From the NCBI RefSeq assembly GCF_024166365.1, contig NC_064842.1:16525001-16589000 (forward strand): DNA of 64,000 nucleotides, written 5' to 3'. This document shows, piece after piece, positions 54,070-63,756 of the stretch; position 1 is the first letter of the stretch, and the number at the start of each line of letters is the position of its first letter. The DNA is from Elephas maximus indicus. Taxonomy: Eukaryota > Chordata > Mammalia > Proboscidea > Elephantidae. Position numbers and translations under genes: made by a program. The notes under the pieces are model-generated. The model was not told where the DNA came from, made no database searches, and saw only the letters and a program-made list of their open reading frames with translations.

Positions 54070-54220
54070 TACTTCCTTGGATGGCACAATGGCTAAGTGC
54101 TTGACTACTAGCCACAAGGTTGGCAATTTGAACCTACCCAGAGGTGTCTCAGAAGACTGGCCTGGTGATCGGCTTCAGAAAGGGTTGCTCAATGGCAACT
54201 AACAACAACAACAAAAAAAA
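54070..54220 (+). repeat. AfroSINE, long subtype, internally deleted
   Basis: TGGATGGCACAATGGCTAAG, ACCTACCCAGAGGTGTCTCA, GGTGATCGGCTTCAGAAAG, then a jump to the tail CTCAATGGCAACTAACAAC. Confidence 0.85.
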
Positions 54221-55429
54221 AGAGTAATAAAAATGCCCCCCTCACAGTGGCTTTCAGAATGAGAATAAGTCAAAAAAAAAGGAAAGCATGTATAATTCGG
54301 GCCCATAAACACCTGTTCCCTATGTCTCCCTTTCTTGCCTTAAAGAAGTTGATCACATGGCAGAAACGCCAAGAAAGGTACAGTCCTGCTCTAAAGACAT
54401 TCATTCACAGGACAGTCAGGGAGACAACTGAGTAGATCCTTATAATACCTTTCAGTAAATGCTGTGCAAAGGAATGGAAGCAGAGAGAGCTGCATGTAGT
54501 TTAGTATAGTCAACGGAGCATATGGTATTGAGGGGACTGGAGCAGGAAAGGTCTTAAATATTAAGCAAGCTTTGGTTTAGCTGCATATGATGAAATTGCA
54601 AAATAACAGTGGTCTAAACAAGATAAAAGTTGTTTTTCCCTCCCTGAAACAAACTCAGGAGGCAAGCAGTTCCAAGCTATTGGCTCCATAAGCATCAGGG
54701 ACCAAGCATCTTCCATTCTGTTGCTTCACCAACCTCATGGCCTAAAATGGCTGCTTGAGCTCCAGCCACTGCCTCTGTATTCTAGACATCAGTAAGAATG
54801 AGAGTAAAGATATGCCACTGTTCTTTCCATCCTATTAGACAGAAACTAGTCATATGGCCTCACCTAGAGCTGTCTGTGGATTTCTGAGGTGGGGGGGAGT
54901 GGGGGCCTGGGCAGTTGTCCAAGTGTCTGGGGCTCATGGGTGAGGACTAAATTGAAGATTCAGCTCTGGGCATGGCCAGATTTCCCTGAGGAGAGTGTAC
55001 GCAGTGAGGAAGAACCCCACTGAGGCTGGAACCCTGGAAACAAGTATGGGCTGCGGCAGGCAAAATCCTTAAGAAGAAAACAATACCAAGAAGAAAAAAT
55101 TGCAATCAACAGGGCCTACTGTTAAAAGTGAGGCTACTCAAACAATGCCAACTTTCTGACAATATCAAGCCACCAAGGACCCCAAATCCTGGAATCACAA
55201 TTCCTTGGCCAATTCCCAGGTCATCTGTAGCCACTTCATCATTCCTGTTCAGTTTTATCCAGAGCTGCTGGTGGTTCTGAAGCGCTCTAGGAAACATTCC
55301 AGGAAAATTCTCATGGTTTTAGAGCACGGTAAACCATTAGTTCCCCCTCACTGTGAGTAAAACCTGTTGGGGAGGTGGGAGTGGGGGTAGAAGGTTACAG
55401 GCCTGACCGCCACTCCTTCTAAGGTCATC
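54221..55429. other. Upstream flank of the CpG island
   Basis: Around 54,600-54,790 there is a block (AACAAACTCAGGAGGCAAGC, TCATGGCCTAAAATGGCTGC) resembling an unnamed ancient mammalian repeat. Otherwise unique, with no coding exon recognised. Confidence 0.4.
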
Positions 55430-55610
55430 GCGTAGAGCGCTGTCATTGTCCAGTTCCAGTGTCACGTGTATCCCGGCGCGCCCCCGGTGGACGCCGAGGG
55501 CCGGGCCAGGCCCCTCGGAGGCACCGCCACGGTCCCCGGCGCGCGGGGCTCCAGGTGGGGCGAGATGGGGCGAGGGAACGTGGCGCCGCCAGCGGGGCCG
55601 CCGCGGGCCG

Positions 55611-55648
55611 GGGCGGGCCGGGGCGGGGCCGGGGCGGGGCCGGGGCGG
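55611..55648 (+). promoter_or_regulatory. Array of four GC boxes (Sp/KLF type)
   Basis: GGGCGG begins at 55,611, 55,621, 55,632 and 55,643, that is every 10-11 bases, within a GGGGCC-type tandem. Spacing near one helical turn would place bound zinc-finger activators on one DNA face. Position 75-110 bases upstream of the donor fits a core promoter just upstream of a short exon. Confidence 0.8.
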
Positions 55649-55669
55649 GGCCGGCGCCGGCGCCGGGGC

Positions 55670-55723
55670 CGGCGGGCGCTCCGCCAGCCGCGTAAACACG
55701 GCCCGAGCGCCGCGGCGGAGCAG
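55670..55723 (+). other. Putative non-coding first exon, strong donor
   Basis: The sequence GGCGGAGCAG|GTGAGCGCG gives a donor at 55,723/55,724 that matches the consensus (CAG|GTGAG) almost perfectly. No ATG occurs between the GC boxes and the donor, so the exon would be 5' UTR only. The left edge (start of transcription) is a guess. Confidence 0.5.
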
Positions 55724-56080
55724 GTGAGCGCGCGGGCGGGGCTGGGGGCGAGAGCCGCGCTGGGTCCTTGTCGCCGCGCACCGAGGGCCCGCAGTGGGGC
55801 CGCGACCCGGCCCTGCCCTCCGCACGCCTCTCGCCGCGGCGGGTCGCGGCCCCTTCCCTGGCCCCGGTGCCGGTGCCAAGGCCCCTGCGCGCGCCGCGGT
55901 CTCGGCCTCTGTGGCCGGCGCCGGGGAAGCCGCTGCGGGAGCCGGCTTGGACCTGGGGGGGGGGCGGTGGAAGGCGCGCGGGGAGTGGACCCCAGGCCTC
56001 GGGCCACCAGTCCTGCTGGGCCACCTCCCTCCTTCCTGCCCCGGCCTCCCGCTGGGGGTGGGCGCAGCGCGAGCAGTTAA

Positions 56081-56339
56081 AGGGGCAGTGCGTTTAAAGG
56101 AACCGTGCACGTGGGTCTCAAAGGCAAGTTAACGAGGGCATCCCTCCGACCTGGGTTGAGGCGGGGGTCTTCCGGCATATGTGGGGAACCGGCTCTCCGA
56201 GGTTTCAGCGAATATTCCCTGGTGTCCGCCCAGGGGCCGGCGCTCTGGTTATCAGCAGCGCGTGACTGTTGTATCAGGCATTTACAGCTGTGGAGAGGCT
56301 CCCAGAATCGAGCTTTTGAAGCTTAAAGGATCCAGAAAC
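56081..56339 (+). other. Putative intron 1, proximal part
   Basis: Just beyond the island. Nothing recognised. Confidence 0.35.
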
Positions 56340-56470
56340 AGAAGCTAGTCCCCACCGTGAATTTTACCGGTAGAGAAGCACCCCACAGAACTGTAGTGAC
56401 CTTGTTCAAAGTCGTCCGGATAGGATATAGCAGAGCCAGGCTACGAACCCAGGTGTCCTGGTCTCTAGCT
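56340..56470 (-). repeat. MIR SINE relic
   Basis: GACCTTGTTCAAAGTCGTCC and CAGAGCCAGGCTACGAACCC, the reversed MIR core and B-box side. Confidence 0.65.
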
Positions 56471-58159
56471 CTCCAGTCCAGCCCTCCGACCAGACTGAAC
56501 CCTTTGGTTAGGTGGAATGTTGGCCCTGCCTATTGGCTTCATGAATGTTCCCCCGTTAAGGTATGAACTGTTGATGGTGTAGTAATGCTTTGCCTTCTAC
56601 CATCCCTACTTGGTGAAAGGCATCCCCTACCCAGCCAGCAATTGCAGAGACACATAACTCAAATCGTCGGCCAGGGCTACCAAGCTTCTCCTGGGAGGAC
56701 AGACTGGCTTCTAGCACCAGTGCCCCTGATGTCTACACAGTCCATTCTGTTGACACCTGAGCCTCCAAGGCCTTCGGCCAAGACCTTTAGCAGCAATTAA
56801 AGCCTTTTAGATAAGCTGCTTCAGGTGTGAGGGCCTCAGGTTCCCTATTGTGAATGTGGCAATGGGAGAATGGGAGACATTTCAGCAGCTGTGTTTTCTG
56901 GGCCTAATTGGTGATGGGGCCAGAGGTCCTGGTTCCAACTCAGAGCTGAATCCTCAGTCGCCCATCAGGTTGTCCAAGCTGCTTCGGGTCAGTGAAGTGG
57001 GTGTTTAGGGCAGGGGGTGGAAGTAGGGGGCTTGGGAGAGTGGAATGGTTGTTTCAGGTTTTCAGGAAAACTGTATCCTTTGCTGTTGAAGGGCTGGAGT
57101 CTGGCATATTCATGCATGGCTGGTGAGTACCCAGTTTGTCTATGAAAGAAGAGAATAACAGGACAAGGAAGGGCCGGGCCAGAGGTCGCTGCTCAGGTAT
57201 GCCTGGAGGCACGGGGCAGGTTGTCATGCCTGTAGCCCTCCCCTCAGCCCCTCTGTGGCTGCTCTCAGTTCCCACCGCGCCGGGCGCGTGGCAAATGAGA
57301 GGCTCTAAGCCTTCATCGTTGGCCTTTCTTTAAGTTATTGATGATAATAATGATATGACATAGCTTATTTTATGCGTTAAAAGGTATTTTGTAGAGTTAC
57401 TTGTCACCGTTACCTTAAGTGCTTCAGTAATACCGAAGTAGTTATTATTAATCACAGAAGGGGAGACTGAGGTTTAGAGAGTTAAGCCACTTGTCCAGTT
57501 ACGTGGCTTGGGAACTGTAAGCCAGGACTTGAACCCAGCTTGCTCTGTGTTTTCTCTCTCCAGTTTTTGCACAGGGGGCTTCACACCGTCTCTTGTCTAC
57601 CTCCCTGTACATCTGCCTGGGAACTTCCTGTGGGGTCCCCATTAGCAAATACCGGACAAACCAAATGTTTGCTTGTTTTTTAAGCAACCAAAGCAGTGTA
57701 CCTAGACCCTATGCTTGTTTCTGTTGAAATCGTCTCTGGCTCGTTTTCAGCTGTCGCTTTGACTTTTGGACAGTGTTTAGTTGGGGACTGACAAGGTAAC
57801 AAATGTTTCTGCAAGTATGCCCACCTGTTCCCTGGCCTACAGCTGAGAGAGGGCTGGGGGAAGGGTCGTACAGGGCTCAGAGGTGGGCACAGGGTAGGGT
57901 GTGAGAGCTGTCTCTCACCTCCAGGTGGCCAATCCGAGCGTGCGTAATAAATGTTGGCTCCTGGGACAGAGGATGGTGCAGTTGCCGCGTTAGTGTCTCG
58001 AGAAAAGAGTGGTTTCAAATCAGTCAGCAGGGGAGATCCTTTTTTCTATCTCCTCATTGACTGGGAGAAGGTGTTTCTCCTTCATCTTTGCTAAAACAAG
58101 GCCTTCTAGAACAGGAGGATAACATTTAAAAGAGTGCTCACCTTTCTGCTTATACTTTA
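56471..58159. other. Putative intron, mostly unique
   Basis: Contains one MIR relic at about 57,450-57,545 (minus; GGGAGACTGAGGTTTAGAGA ... AGGACTTGAACCCAGC). Frames such as minus 57,680-58,018 lack domains. No convincing exon. Confidence 0.45.
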
Positions 58160-58300
58160 ACCAGAAACTTCCTGACTATATTTATTTTTTAAATAAAAGT
58201 TACACATGCTCATTCTAGAAAACGTAGGCGATATAAAAAAAAAATTTTCTTTTAGCACTCATCCCAGAGATAACCAAGCTGTATACATTTCCTTCTAGCG
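58160..58300 (+). repeat. Old LINE-like relic
   Basis: AAAAGTTACACATGCTCATT, CTAGAAAACGTAGGCGATAT, CCCAGAGATAACCAAGCTG. The same family as 59,810-59,918. Confidence 0.5.
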
Positions 58301-58313
58301 TTTTACTCTGTGC

Positions 58314-58370
58314 CTGTATGTGTGCGTGTGTATGTGTATATATATACACACACACACATATGTGTGTACA
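58314..58370. repeat. TG/TA/CA microsatellite
   Basis: GTGTGCGTGTGTATGTG, then ATATATACACACACACACA. An AfroSINE is inserted at its right end. Confidence 0.92.
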
Positions 58371-58530
58371 GGAACCCTGGTGGTGCAGTGGTTAAGAGCT
58401 CAGGCTGCCAACCAGAAGGTCAGCACTTCTAATCCAGCAGTGACTCCTTGGAAACCCTGTGGGGCAGTTCTAGTTCTACTCCCTCCTGTACGGTCACTGT
58501 GAGTTGGATTCAGCTTGGCAGCACAATCTT
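58371..58530 (+). repeat. AfroSINE, short subtype
   Basis: GGAACCCTGGTGGTGCAGTG to GGCAGCACAATCTT. A short internal duplication (GTTCTAGTTCTACTC) is present near 58,466-58,480. Confidence 0.92.
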
Positions 58531-59229
58531 AACCATCACACAGACTGAGGTGGGTGAGTGGATGGATGGATGAAGGTGAGCTGGGGCCAAGCACGTGGCC
58601 AGCTGCCCAGGGCCAGGGGAGACAGGCAGGCAGGTAAGACAGAGAAATTTCTAAGGGTATCCCTGATCTTAGCAAACCCTTCCTTAGTGTAAGGGAAGAC
58701 AGGGAACTTCCAGGGGTGGTGGGAACGTTGTAAGTAGCTGTATGACCCTAGAGAGTGACATGCTTAAAACCAGCGCAGCCCTCTGTGAAAGCCGGGGAGC
58801 ATTGTCTAAGCCTGCTGCAATAAGGAAAGGAGGTGCCCGGGATCCAGCTCTGTTTTCTGCAGCCTGCTGTGTTTGTGGTGAGTGCAGCGGCTCCAGTGTG
58901 CTTTCGGAGCAGTGATTTCTGTCATTTTCCATGAAGTACTAGTGCTTACTACGGCATGTTAAAATCCATTTCCTACCCGAAGGCCCCTTGGCCTTATGTT
59001 TTAAGGTCAAAACCTTCACATTTCTCTGAAATGGAAAAGAAGGTCGAGGAAATTGGGTCACCAGGTTTCCATAATGATTTCAGGGACTGCTGACACAAAC
59101 CCAACTGGGGACATTCTCTGGGTCAGACTTTGTTGGTTTGGATAGTCCAGCATTTTGATCCCATCCAGCTGATTAATGGCAATGAGCAGCAGCTTTCTTC
59201 AGAGGTTTGATTTTGCATCCTAATCCTAG
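58531..59229. other. Unique, putative intron
   Basis: No repeat recognised apart from a short TGGATGGATGGATG run. The last 25 bases before 59,230 contain a possible branch point (CCTAAT) and end in CAG-like CTAG, a plausible acceptor. Confidence 0.4.
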
Positions 59230-59345
59230 GCAGCTGTCAGCCATGGCACCTAGTTCCGTGAAGGGCTTCCAGAACGTGGCCCTGCACAATGGGACCCCCC
59301 GCAACCATCAGCCCCACTGCATTTCCTGCCACTCCCTCAGAGAAT
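59230..59345 (+). CDS. Candidate coding exon start, gene unknown
   Basis: After a possible acceptor (ATCCTAATCCTAG at 59,217-59,229) comes GCAGCTGTCAGCCATGG with ATG at 59,243-59,245 in a strong context (GCC before, G after). The frame begins MAPSSVKGFQNVALHNG and stays open to 59,503. The first 35 codons do not look compositionally skewed; the later part, after about 59,345, becomes low-complexity GGAGGTGGG. A donor is not clear; GAG|GTGGGA near 59,356 is weak. It lies 3.5 kb downstream of the CpG-island donor, on the same strand. It could equally be an incidental frame. I do not recognise the protein. Confidence 0.3.
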
Positions 59346-59445
59346 GGGGAGCAGGAGGTGGGAGGTGGGGAGAGCCGGTTGCTAGGTTGTCGATAGGATT
59401 TACATCATCAGCGGTAGGAGCCTCCCAGCCCCCACCCCCCTGCTC

Positions 59446-59476
59446 TGAGTCAGCCCAGAGGGGGAGCGTTGCGTCA
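59446..59476. promoter_or_regulatory. AP-1 and CRE-like motif pair
   Basis: TGAGTCA at 59,446-59,452 is a perfect AP-1 consensus. TGCGTCA at 59,470-59,476 is a CRE/ATF-like half. They are 24 bases apart, start to start, in GC-rich DNA next to the candidate exon. A regulatory role is inference only. Confidence 0.4.
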
Positions 59477-59593
59477 CTGTTTCTGATGTGGACAAACATG
59501 TAGGAGAAGGTTTTTTCCTTGGCCACACAGTTGGGTGGTGATTTCCAAGGATTTCAGAGCACCATCGGGCTTAAATACCAACTTAACCCAAAA

Positions 59594-59627
59594 CCTGTTG
59601 CCGTCGAGCCAATTCTGACTCATAGCG
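59594..59627 (-). repeat. 34-bp AfroSINE tail insertion
   Basis: CCTGTTGCCGTCGAGCCAAT ... CATAGCG, only the SINE 3' end, flanked by ACCCAAAA at 59,586-59,593 and 59,628-59,635. Confidence 0.85.
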
Positions 59628-59809
59628 ACCCAAAAGGGAGGCAGAGGCACCTACCCTGCTGTTGTTTTCCCGTAGGAGCAGTAGAGAGGGGCTGAGAGAG
59701 GGTGGAAAAAGGTCTTCATGGGATCCCGCCTGTTTCCCCCAGCGCAGTGGATGGGAGGCTGGAGAGGCAGGAGGGGAGGGAAGGCTGTCTGTTGATGCTC
59801 TTTTTTCCC

Positions 59810-59918
59810 CTTTAAAAAATAAATGTAGTCCATGTTTATGATAGGAACTTTGAAAAATGCAGAAAAATATAAAAAAATAAAATCGCCACAATACCACCAT
59901 CCAAAGATAGCAAGCTTT
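59810..59918 (+). repeat. Old LINE-like relic, split by a SINE
   Basis: ATAGGAACTTTGAAAAATGC, TCGCCACAATACCACCATCC, then the SINE target site; it continues after 60,152. Confidence 0.45.
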
Positions 59919-59928
59919 AATGTTTTGT

Positions 59929-60141
59929 CGGGCCCCTGGGTGGTGCAAGTGGCTTGTTCTTGGCCGCGAACCTAAAGATTGGTGGTTTGAACTCACCCAG
60001 CAGTGCTGAGGAAGAAAGTCTTGGCAATCTGCTTCTATAAAGATTACAGCCAAGAAAACCCTACGGAGCAGTTCTGCTGTGTAACCCATGGGTGGTCATG
60101 AGTTCAGAATCAACTCTATGGCAAAGGATTTTTTAAAAAAA
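59929..60141 (+). repeat. AfroSINE, long subtype, 10-bp TSD
   Basis: GGGCCCCTGGGTGGTGCAAG, TTGGCAATCTGCTTCTATAA, tail GGCAAAGGATTTTTTAAA. AATGTTTTGT at 59,919-59,928 and 60,142-60,151 is the target duplication. Confidence 0.93.
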
Positions 60142-60220
60142 AATGTTTTGTATTAGTTCTCGCCAGTCCTTCATCTGTACACACGTTTTATGATAGAATT
60201 CAGATGGTTGTATGTGTGAA

Positions 60221-60268
60221 TCACCATGAGTCAGAATCAACTCGACAGCAACGGGTTTGTTTTTACGG
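60221..60268 (+). repeat. 48-bp AfroSINE tail insertion
   Basis: Only the 3' end (TCACCATGAGTCAGAATC ... AACGGGTTTGTTTTTACGG). Flanking copies GTTGTATGTGTGAA (60,207-60,220) and GTTGCATATGTGAA (60,269-60,282) match at 12 of 14 bases. Confidence 0.85.
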
Positions 60269-60282
60269 GTTGCATATGTGAA

Positions 60283-60639
60283 GTTTATATTCTATTAAAT
60301 TTAATTAAATTAGTTAAATTATATATTTTTTATAACATCTGAAATACTTTATTTTTAAAACATCTTTTTTAAACACAACAAGACTTGCGAAGAAATTCTA
60401 TAAAATAAGCTACTTTGTACTAACATAATGGTGTCAAGAACATGGTTACATAGTTTCCATCCTTCAAAAACTATGTATTGAAAATCTAGTACGTGCAGAC
60501 CCTTAGTTAGACGCTGGGGTGTCCAAATGGATGTGGCTCCTGCTTTCAGGAAACTCATTAAATCTTCATTAAAATAAGATTTCAGTGATCATGTAATAGT
60601 CTCTATCAGATGTCCGTGCCACAGTATAGAGTCAGACAT
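60283..60639. other. AT-rich, nothing recognised
   Basis: AT-rich DNA with a TTAAAT tandem-like patch at 60,293-60,322. Confidence 0.42.
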
Positions 60640-60890
60640 TGCAGTGATTTGCACGTTTATTTTTTTTTACAATTATAAATAACTGCAGTGAAGATGTTTT
60701 ACATAAATCTTTTATTATTTTCTGAGGATAAATTCCAAGAAGTAGCCTTTCCTGCTCAAGAGGTATGACTATTTCTAAAGCTTTTGATTTTTACAGCCAA
60801 CTAGCTCTTCAGAAAGGTGGGTCTGCCTGGTACCAGTGGTGTCTGAGCCCGAGCTTTTCCACACCCTCCTCCACAGTGGGCGTGGTTCTG
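60640..60890 (-). mobile_element. Old L1-like fragment
   Basis: ACAATTATAAATAACTGCAG, TTTTACATAAATCTTTTATT, GGATAAATTCCAAGAAGTAG and ACACCCTCCTCCACAGTG follow a well known reversed old LINE block. Confidence 0.6.
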
Positions 60891-61284
60891 GGGACTTTTA
60901 AGCCTGAGAACTCTCTTCTCTCCCCCACAGCTCTCCTAGTCTGAAAACTTCCACTCTTCTTCCTCCCTACTTGCTTCCTGGGAAGGGGGTGTTGTCAGGT
61001 CATTCAGGAATCAGTACTGGGGGGCTGTGAAGGTAGGTGAGTGAGATTGCTACTCCCCAAGACCCTCAGCTGGTGGCCAGGAGCTGGATTGTAACTGAAC
61101 ACCTGCAGTGCTGGGTCAGGGGCTGTGCCTGGGGCATTTGATTACGGAGAGAGGGCGGCCTTCAGCCCACCGGGTCCCTGGGTCTAGAGTGAGCTATGGA
61201 ATCACTCTGAGACCATCTCAAAATGCAGATCCCTGGACAGTGTGTTAGGAATGGTGATTGGGAGGCTGCATTGTTAATAAGCAA
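60891..61284. other. No gene or repeat recognised
   Basis: Unique-looking DNA. Confidence 0.4.
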
Positions 61285-61505
61285 CCTAGCATAGCACAGA
61301 GCCTGGCTGCCTACATCCAAGGGTGGCCTCGGACCAGTCACTTTTTAAACCTCCGTTTCCTCATCTGTACAGTGGGGAAGAGCAGCGCAGTTACATGTGG
61401 AAGATGTACAGCCCTTCTTCAAGCCCACAGGGTAATTGGGAGGATCTGATACAAGCAAAGGCTTAGGTTAGTGTCTGACACACAGTAAAGGCTCAGCAGG
61501 TGGTG
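61285..61505 (+). repeat. MIR SINE relic
   Basis: GAGCCTGGCTGCCTACATCC, ACCTCCGTTTCCTCATCTGT, ACAGTGGGGAAG and TGACACACAGTAAAGGCTCA cover the MIR from the head to the 3' end. Confidence 0.85.
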
Positions 61506-61579
61506 TTCTGCACCACTGGGCGCTCTGGACCCAGGTTTGAGAAACACTCATCTTAAGGGACTCCAACCAAAGAAAAAAG

Positions 61580-61733
61580 CAAACTGGTTGTTGTCAAGTT
61601 GGTTCTGACTCATGACAAACCCACGTGTTTCAGAGTAGAACTGTGCTTCACAGGGTTTTCATGGCTGTGACCTTTGGGAAGCAGGTCACCAGTCATTTCT
61701 TCCAAGGTGCCTCTGGGCATGTTCAAATTGCCA
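61580..61733 (-). repeat. AfroSINE, long subtype (inverted pair, left)
   Basis: TTGTTGTCAAGTTGGTTCTG, ACAGGGTTTTCATGGCTGTG, GGTGCCTCTGGGCATGTTC. The head is missing; the copy stops at TTGCCAG. Confidence 0.88.
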
Positions 61734-61734
61734 G

Positions 61735-61862
61735 TAGCTCTGCAGAAGAAAGACGTGGCAGTCTGCTTCCATAAAGATTACAGCCTTGGAAACTCTATGG
61801 GGCATTCTGCTCTGTCCTCTGGTGTCGCTATAAGTTGGAATCCACTCGACAGCAACAGATAA
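61735..61862 (+). repeat. AfroSINE, long subtype (inverted pair, right)
   Basis: Starts within the body at AGCTCTGCAGAAGAAAGACG, continues TTCCATAAAGATTACAGCC and GGAATCCACTCGACAGCAAC. It abuts the previous copy, with both heads lost at the join. Confidence 0.88.
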
Positions 61863-61864
61863 TC

Positions 61865-62704
61865 TTACTTCACCCTGGTTTCCCAGCCTCCAGTTGCACC
61901 CGTTCTTCTTAAAGAAGCATCTTGCTCCCTGATTTTCCATTTCTCTTTTGTGTTGCTGTTTGGGCGACTCGGAGACGCAGCCTGGAGTGCTGTGGTTCTG
62001 GGTGAGCTTACCCCTGCCCTGGGGTCCGCAGCTTGTGGTGTTAGGTGTGAAGACTCCCTTATCTGCTCCTCCAGTCACCACAAAGATAAGTCACCAGCTC
62101 CAGAGGAATGGGAAAAACTGGAGGGAGATCATAACTTTTTTAAATTCATGCCTGAAACAAAACAAAACTGACATGTTAAAAAAAGTGTTGAGAGAGCCAC
62201 CTGTAGTTTCAGATCCCATCTTAGGCACTGCTCTGGATGGACTACTATAATTTCGACTGAGAAAGTGCAGCCAGCTATTTGTTTCAGGTGCCTCGCATTG
62301 AGTGTGCCTACCACTGTAAAGGGAGTAGTGATGACAAGTCCTGCGCCTCACAGAGGAGAACCTTAAAGCTCCTCCTCGATCCCCACCAGATGGTTTCTCT
62401 CATCACTTGAGATAGAGGAACCAAAGCCAAGAGCTTTCCACGTCAGGGTTTTGCAGGTGTGTCCCCTCACATTGAGCTTTGTTGTGTAGACTCTGCTGGC
62501 CCCCATGGACTTGCCACCAAATGGTAAATCTGCCCTCCTGGGCACTGGGCTGAGCCTATTCTTAGGGAGATTCCACATGAAGAGGCAGAGCCAAGATCCA
62601 CCTAGAGTGCTGCTCAGCTGGCACATTGCTCTTGGTAAAGTTCACTTCAGTTCACATCCCTTTTCTGTCAGAAATCTTAGCTGGCTCCCCACTGCTGAGC
62701 TAAG
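61865..62704. other. Unique, no exon called
   Basis: Frames of 73-107 codons overlap on both strands (61,948-62,828) but show no domain. No repeat recognised. Confidence 0.4.
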
Positions 62705-63050
62705 GCAGTGGTGGTTCAGTGTTAGAATTCTTGCCTTCCACACAGGAGAGCTGGGTTCAATTACTGGCCCGTGCACCTCATGCATAGCTACCACTTGTCT
62801 GTCAACAGAGGCTTGTGTGTTGCTGTGACGCTGAAGAAATTCCAGAGAAGCTTCCAGACAAAGGTGAACAAGGAAGAAAGACCTGGCAATCTGCTTCTGA
62901 AAATCAGCCAGTGAAAACCCTGTGGATCACGATGGTCTAATCCACAACCAATCATGGGGATTGTACAGGACCAGGCAGTGTTTTGTTCCACTGTACACAG
63001 GGGCCATGAGTCAGGGGCCAACTTGATGGCAGCTAACAACAAAAAACAAC
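62705..63050 (+). repeat. tRNA-Gly-headed SINE with RTE-like tail
   Basis: The head GTGGTTCAGTGTTAGAATTC ... GCCTTCCACACAGGAG ... GGGTTCAATTACTGGCC is a tRNA-Gly-like sequence with recognisable A and B boxes. The body GCTTGTGTGTTGCTGTGACG, GAGAAGCTTCCAGACAAAGG and GACCTGGCAATCTGCTTCTG matches the RTE 5' leader. The tail GGCAGCTAACAACAAAAAAC is RTE-like. Confidence 0.82.
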
Positions 63051-63054
63051 CTCA

Positions 63055-63755
63055 GTCAGGCACCCAAGCTCGCCCTAGGATGTCTTTCCATCTATCTAGC
63101 CTTATTGCTTACTGCTGTTGACCAGGTGCCCACACTCCAGCCAACTGGAATCGTGTCCCCCACCCTATGCACTTATTTAAGTGGTTATTTCTCTCTGGAA
63201 TGACCCACCTCCTTCAGTCTCTGCCTAGTCTGTAAGCCCCATTACAGGTACTTCTTCACGAGACAGAGAACATCTCATTCTCACAACTGGATGGACTGAC
63301 TTCCCTTCTGTTTGACTCTGGTAGCACGTTGTCGTTATCACCTATCTTTGTACTATTGTTACTCCTGTGCTTGTCTTATCCGCCCTAAGTGTGTGTGTTC
63401 TTGATGGTGGGGAGCTTGTTCATTCTGAAATCCCTGTGAGTTGACGGAGCTTTGGTAGTCCTGGAGGTGAACAGAGGCAGGCTCTGCAGTGTGCCTATAT
63501 TTGGGGGATGGAGTTAAGAGTCCATGTGGGAATAATCCAGGCCACAGCCAGGGTTACTGTCTTCAAAAAGAGTAGCAGCCACAGGTCCTGCTTGGTCCAA
63601 AAACAAAAACATAACAAAAAACTGGCTGAATTGGTGGAAGGAACGGCCTGCTTATTTGAAAATCGCATAGATGGCTTATTTGGAGACAAATGCTTAGCAA
63701 GCAGAGAGCAGACCGTGTTCTAGCGCCATATGGTATTGCCCAAATTCCCAAAGGA
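63055..63755. other. No gene or repeat recognised
   Basis: Unique-looking DNA; minus frames at 63,495-63,751 show no domain. Confidence 0.42.
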
Positions 63756-63756
63756 T

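Larger units (their letters stand above)
55430..56080 (+). promoter_or_regulatory. CpG island with putative promoter
   Basis: Abrupt rise to very high G+C with frequent CpG over about 650 bases, unlike the rest of the window. It contains the GC-box array, an E-box CACGTG at 55,463-55,468, a forkhead-like GTAAACA at 55,692-55,698 and the strong plus-strand splice donor. No TATA box is visible, as is usual for CpG-island promoters. Long frames on both strands (up to 257 codons, minus 55,337-56,110) are rich in Pro, Ala, Arg and Gly, as expected from composition. I read the island as the 5' end of a plus-strand gene; the gene is not identified. Confidence 0.85.

Noticed and set aside
55337-56110. 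A 257-codon minus frame and several long plus frames in the CpG island
   Set aside because: All six frames are open because stop codons are rare in very GC-rich DNA. The peptides are Pro/Ala/Arg/Gly-rich without any domain.
59583-60089. 168-codon minus frame
   Set aside because: It crosses an AfroSINE scrap, an old LINE relic and a full AfroSINE, so it is a chance frame over repeats.
62705-62775. A genuine tRNA-Gly gene
   Set aside because: The tRNA-like part is diverged and is followed directly by RTE-derived sequence and an RTE tail, so it is a SINE head.
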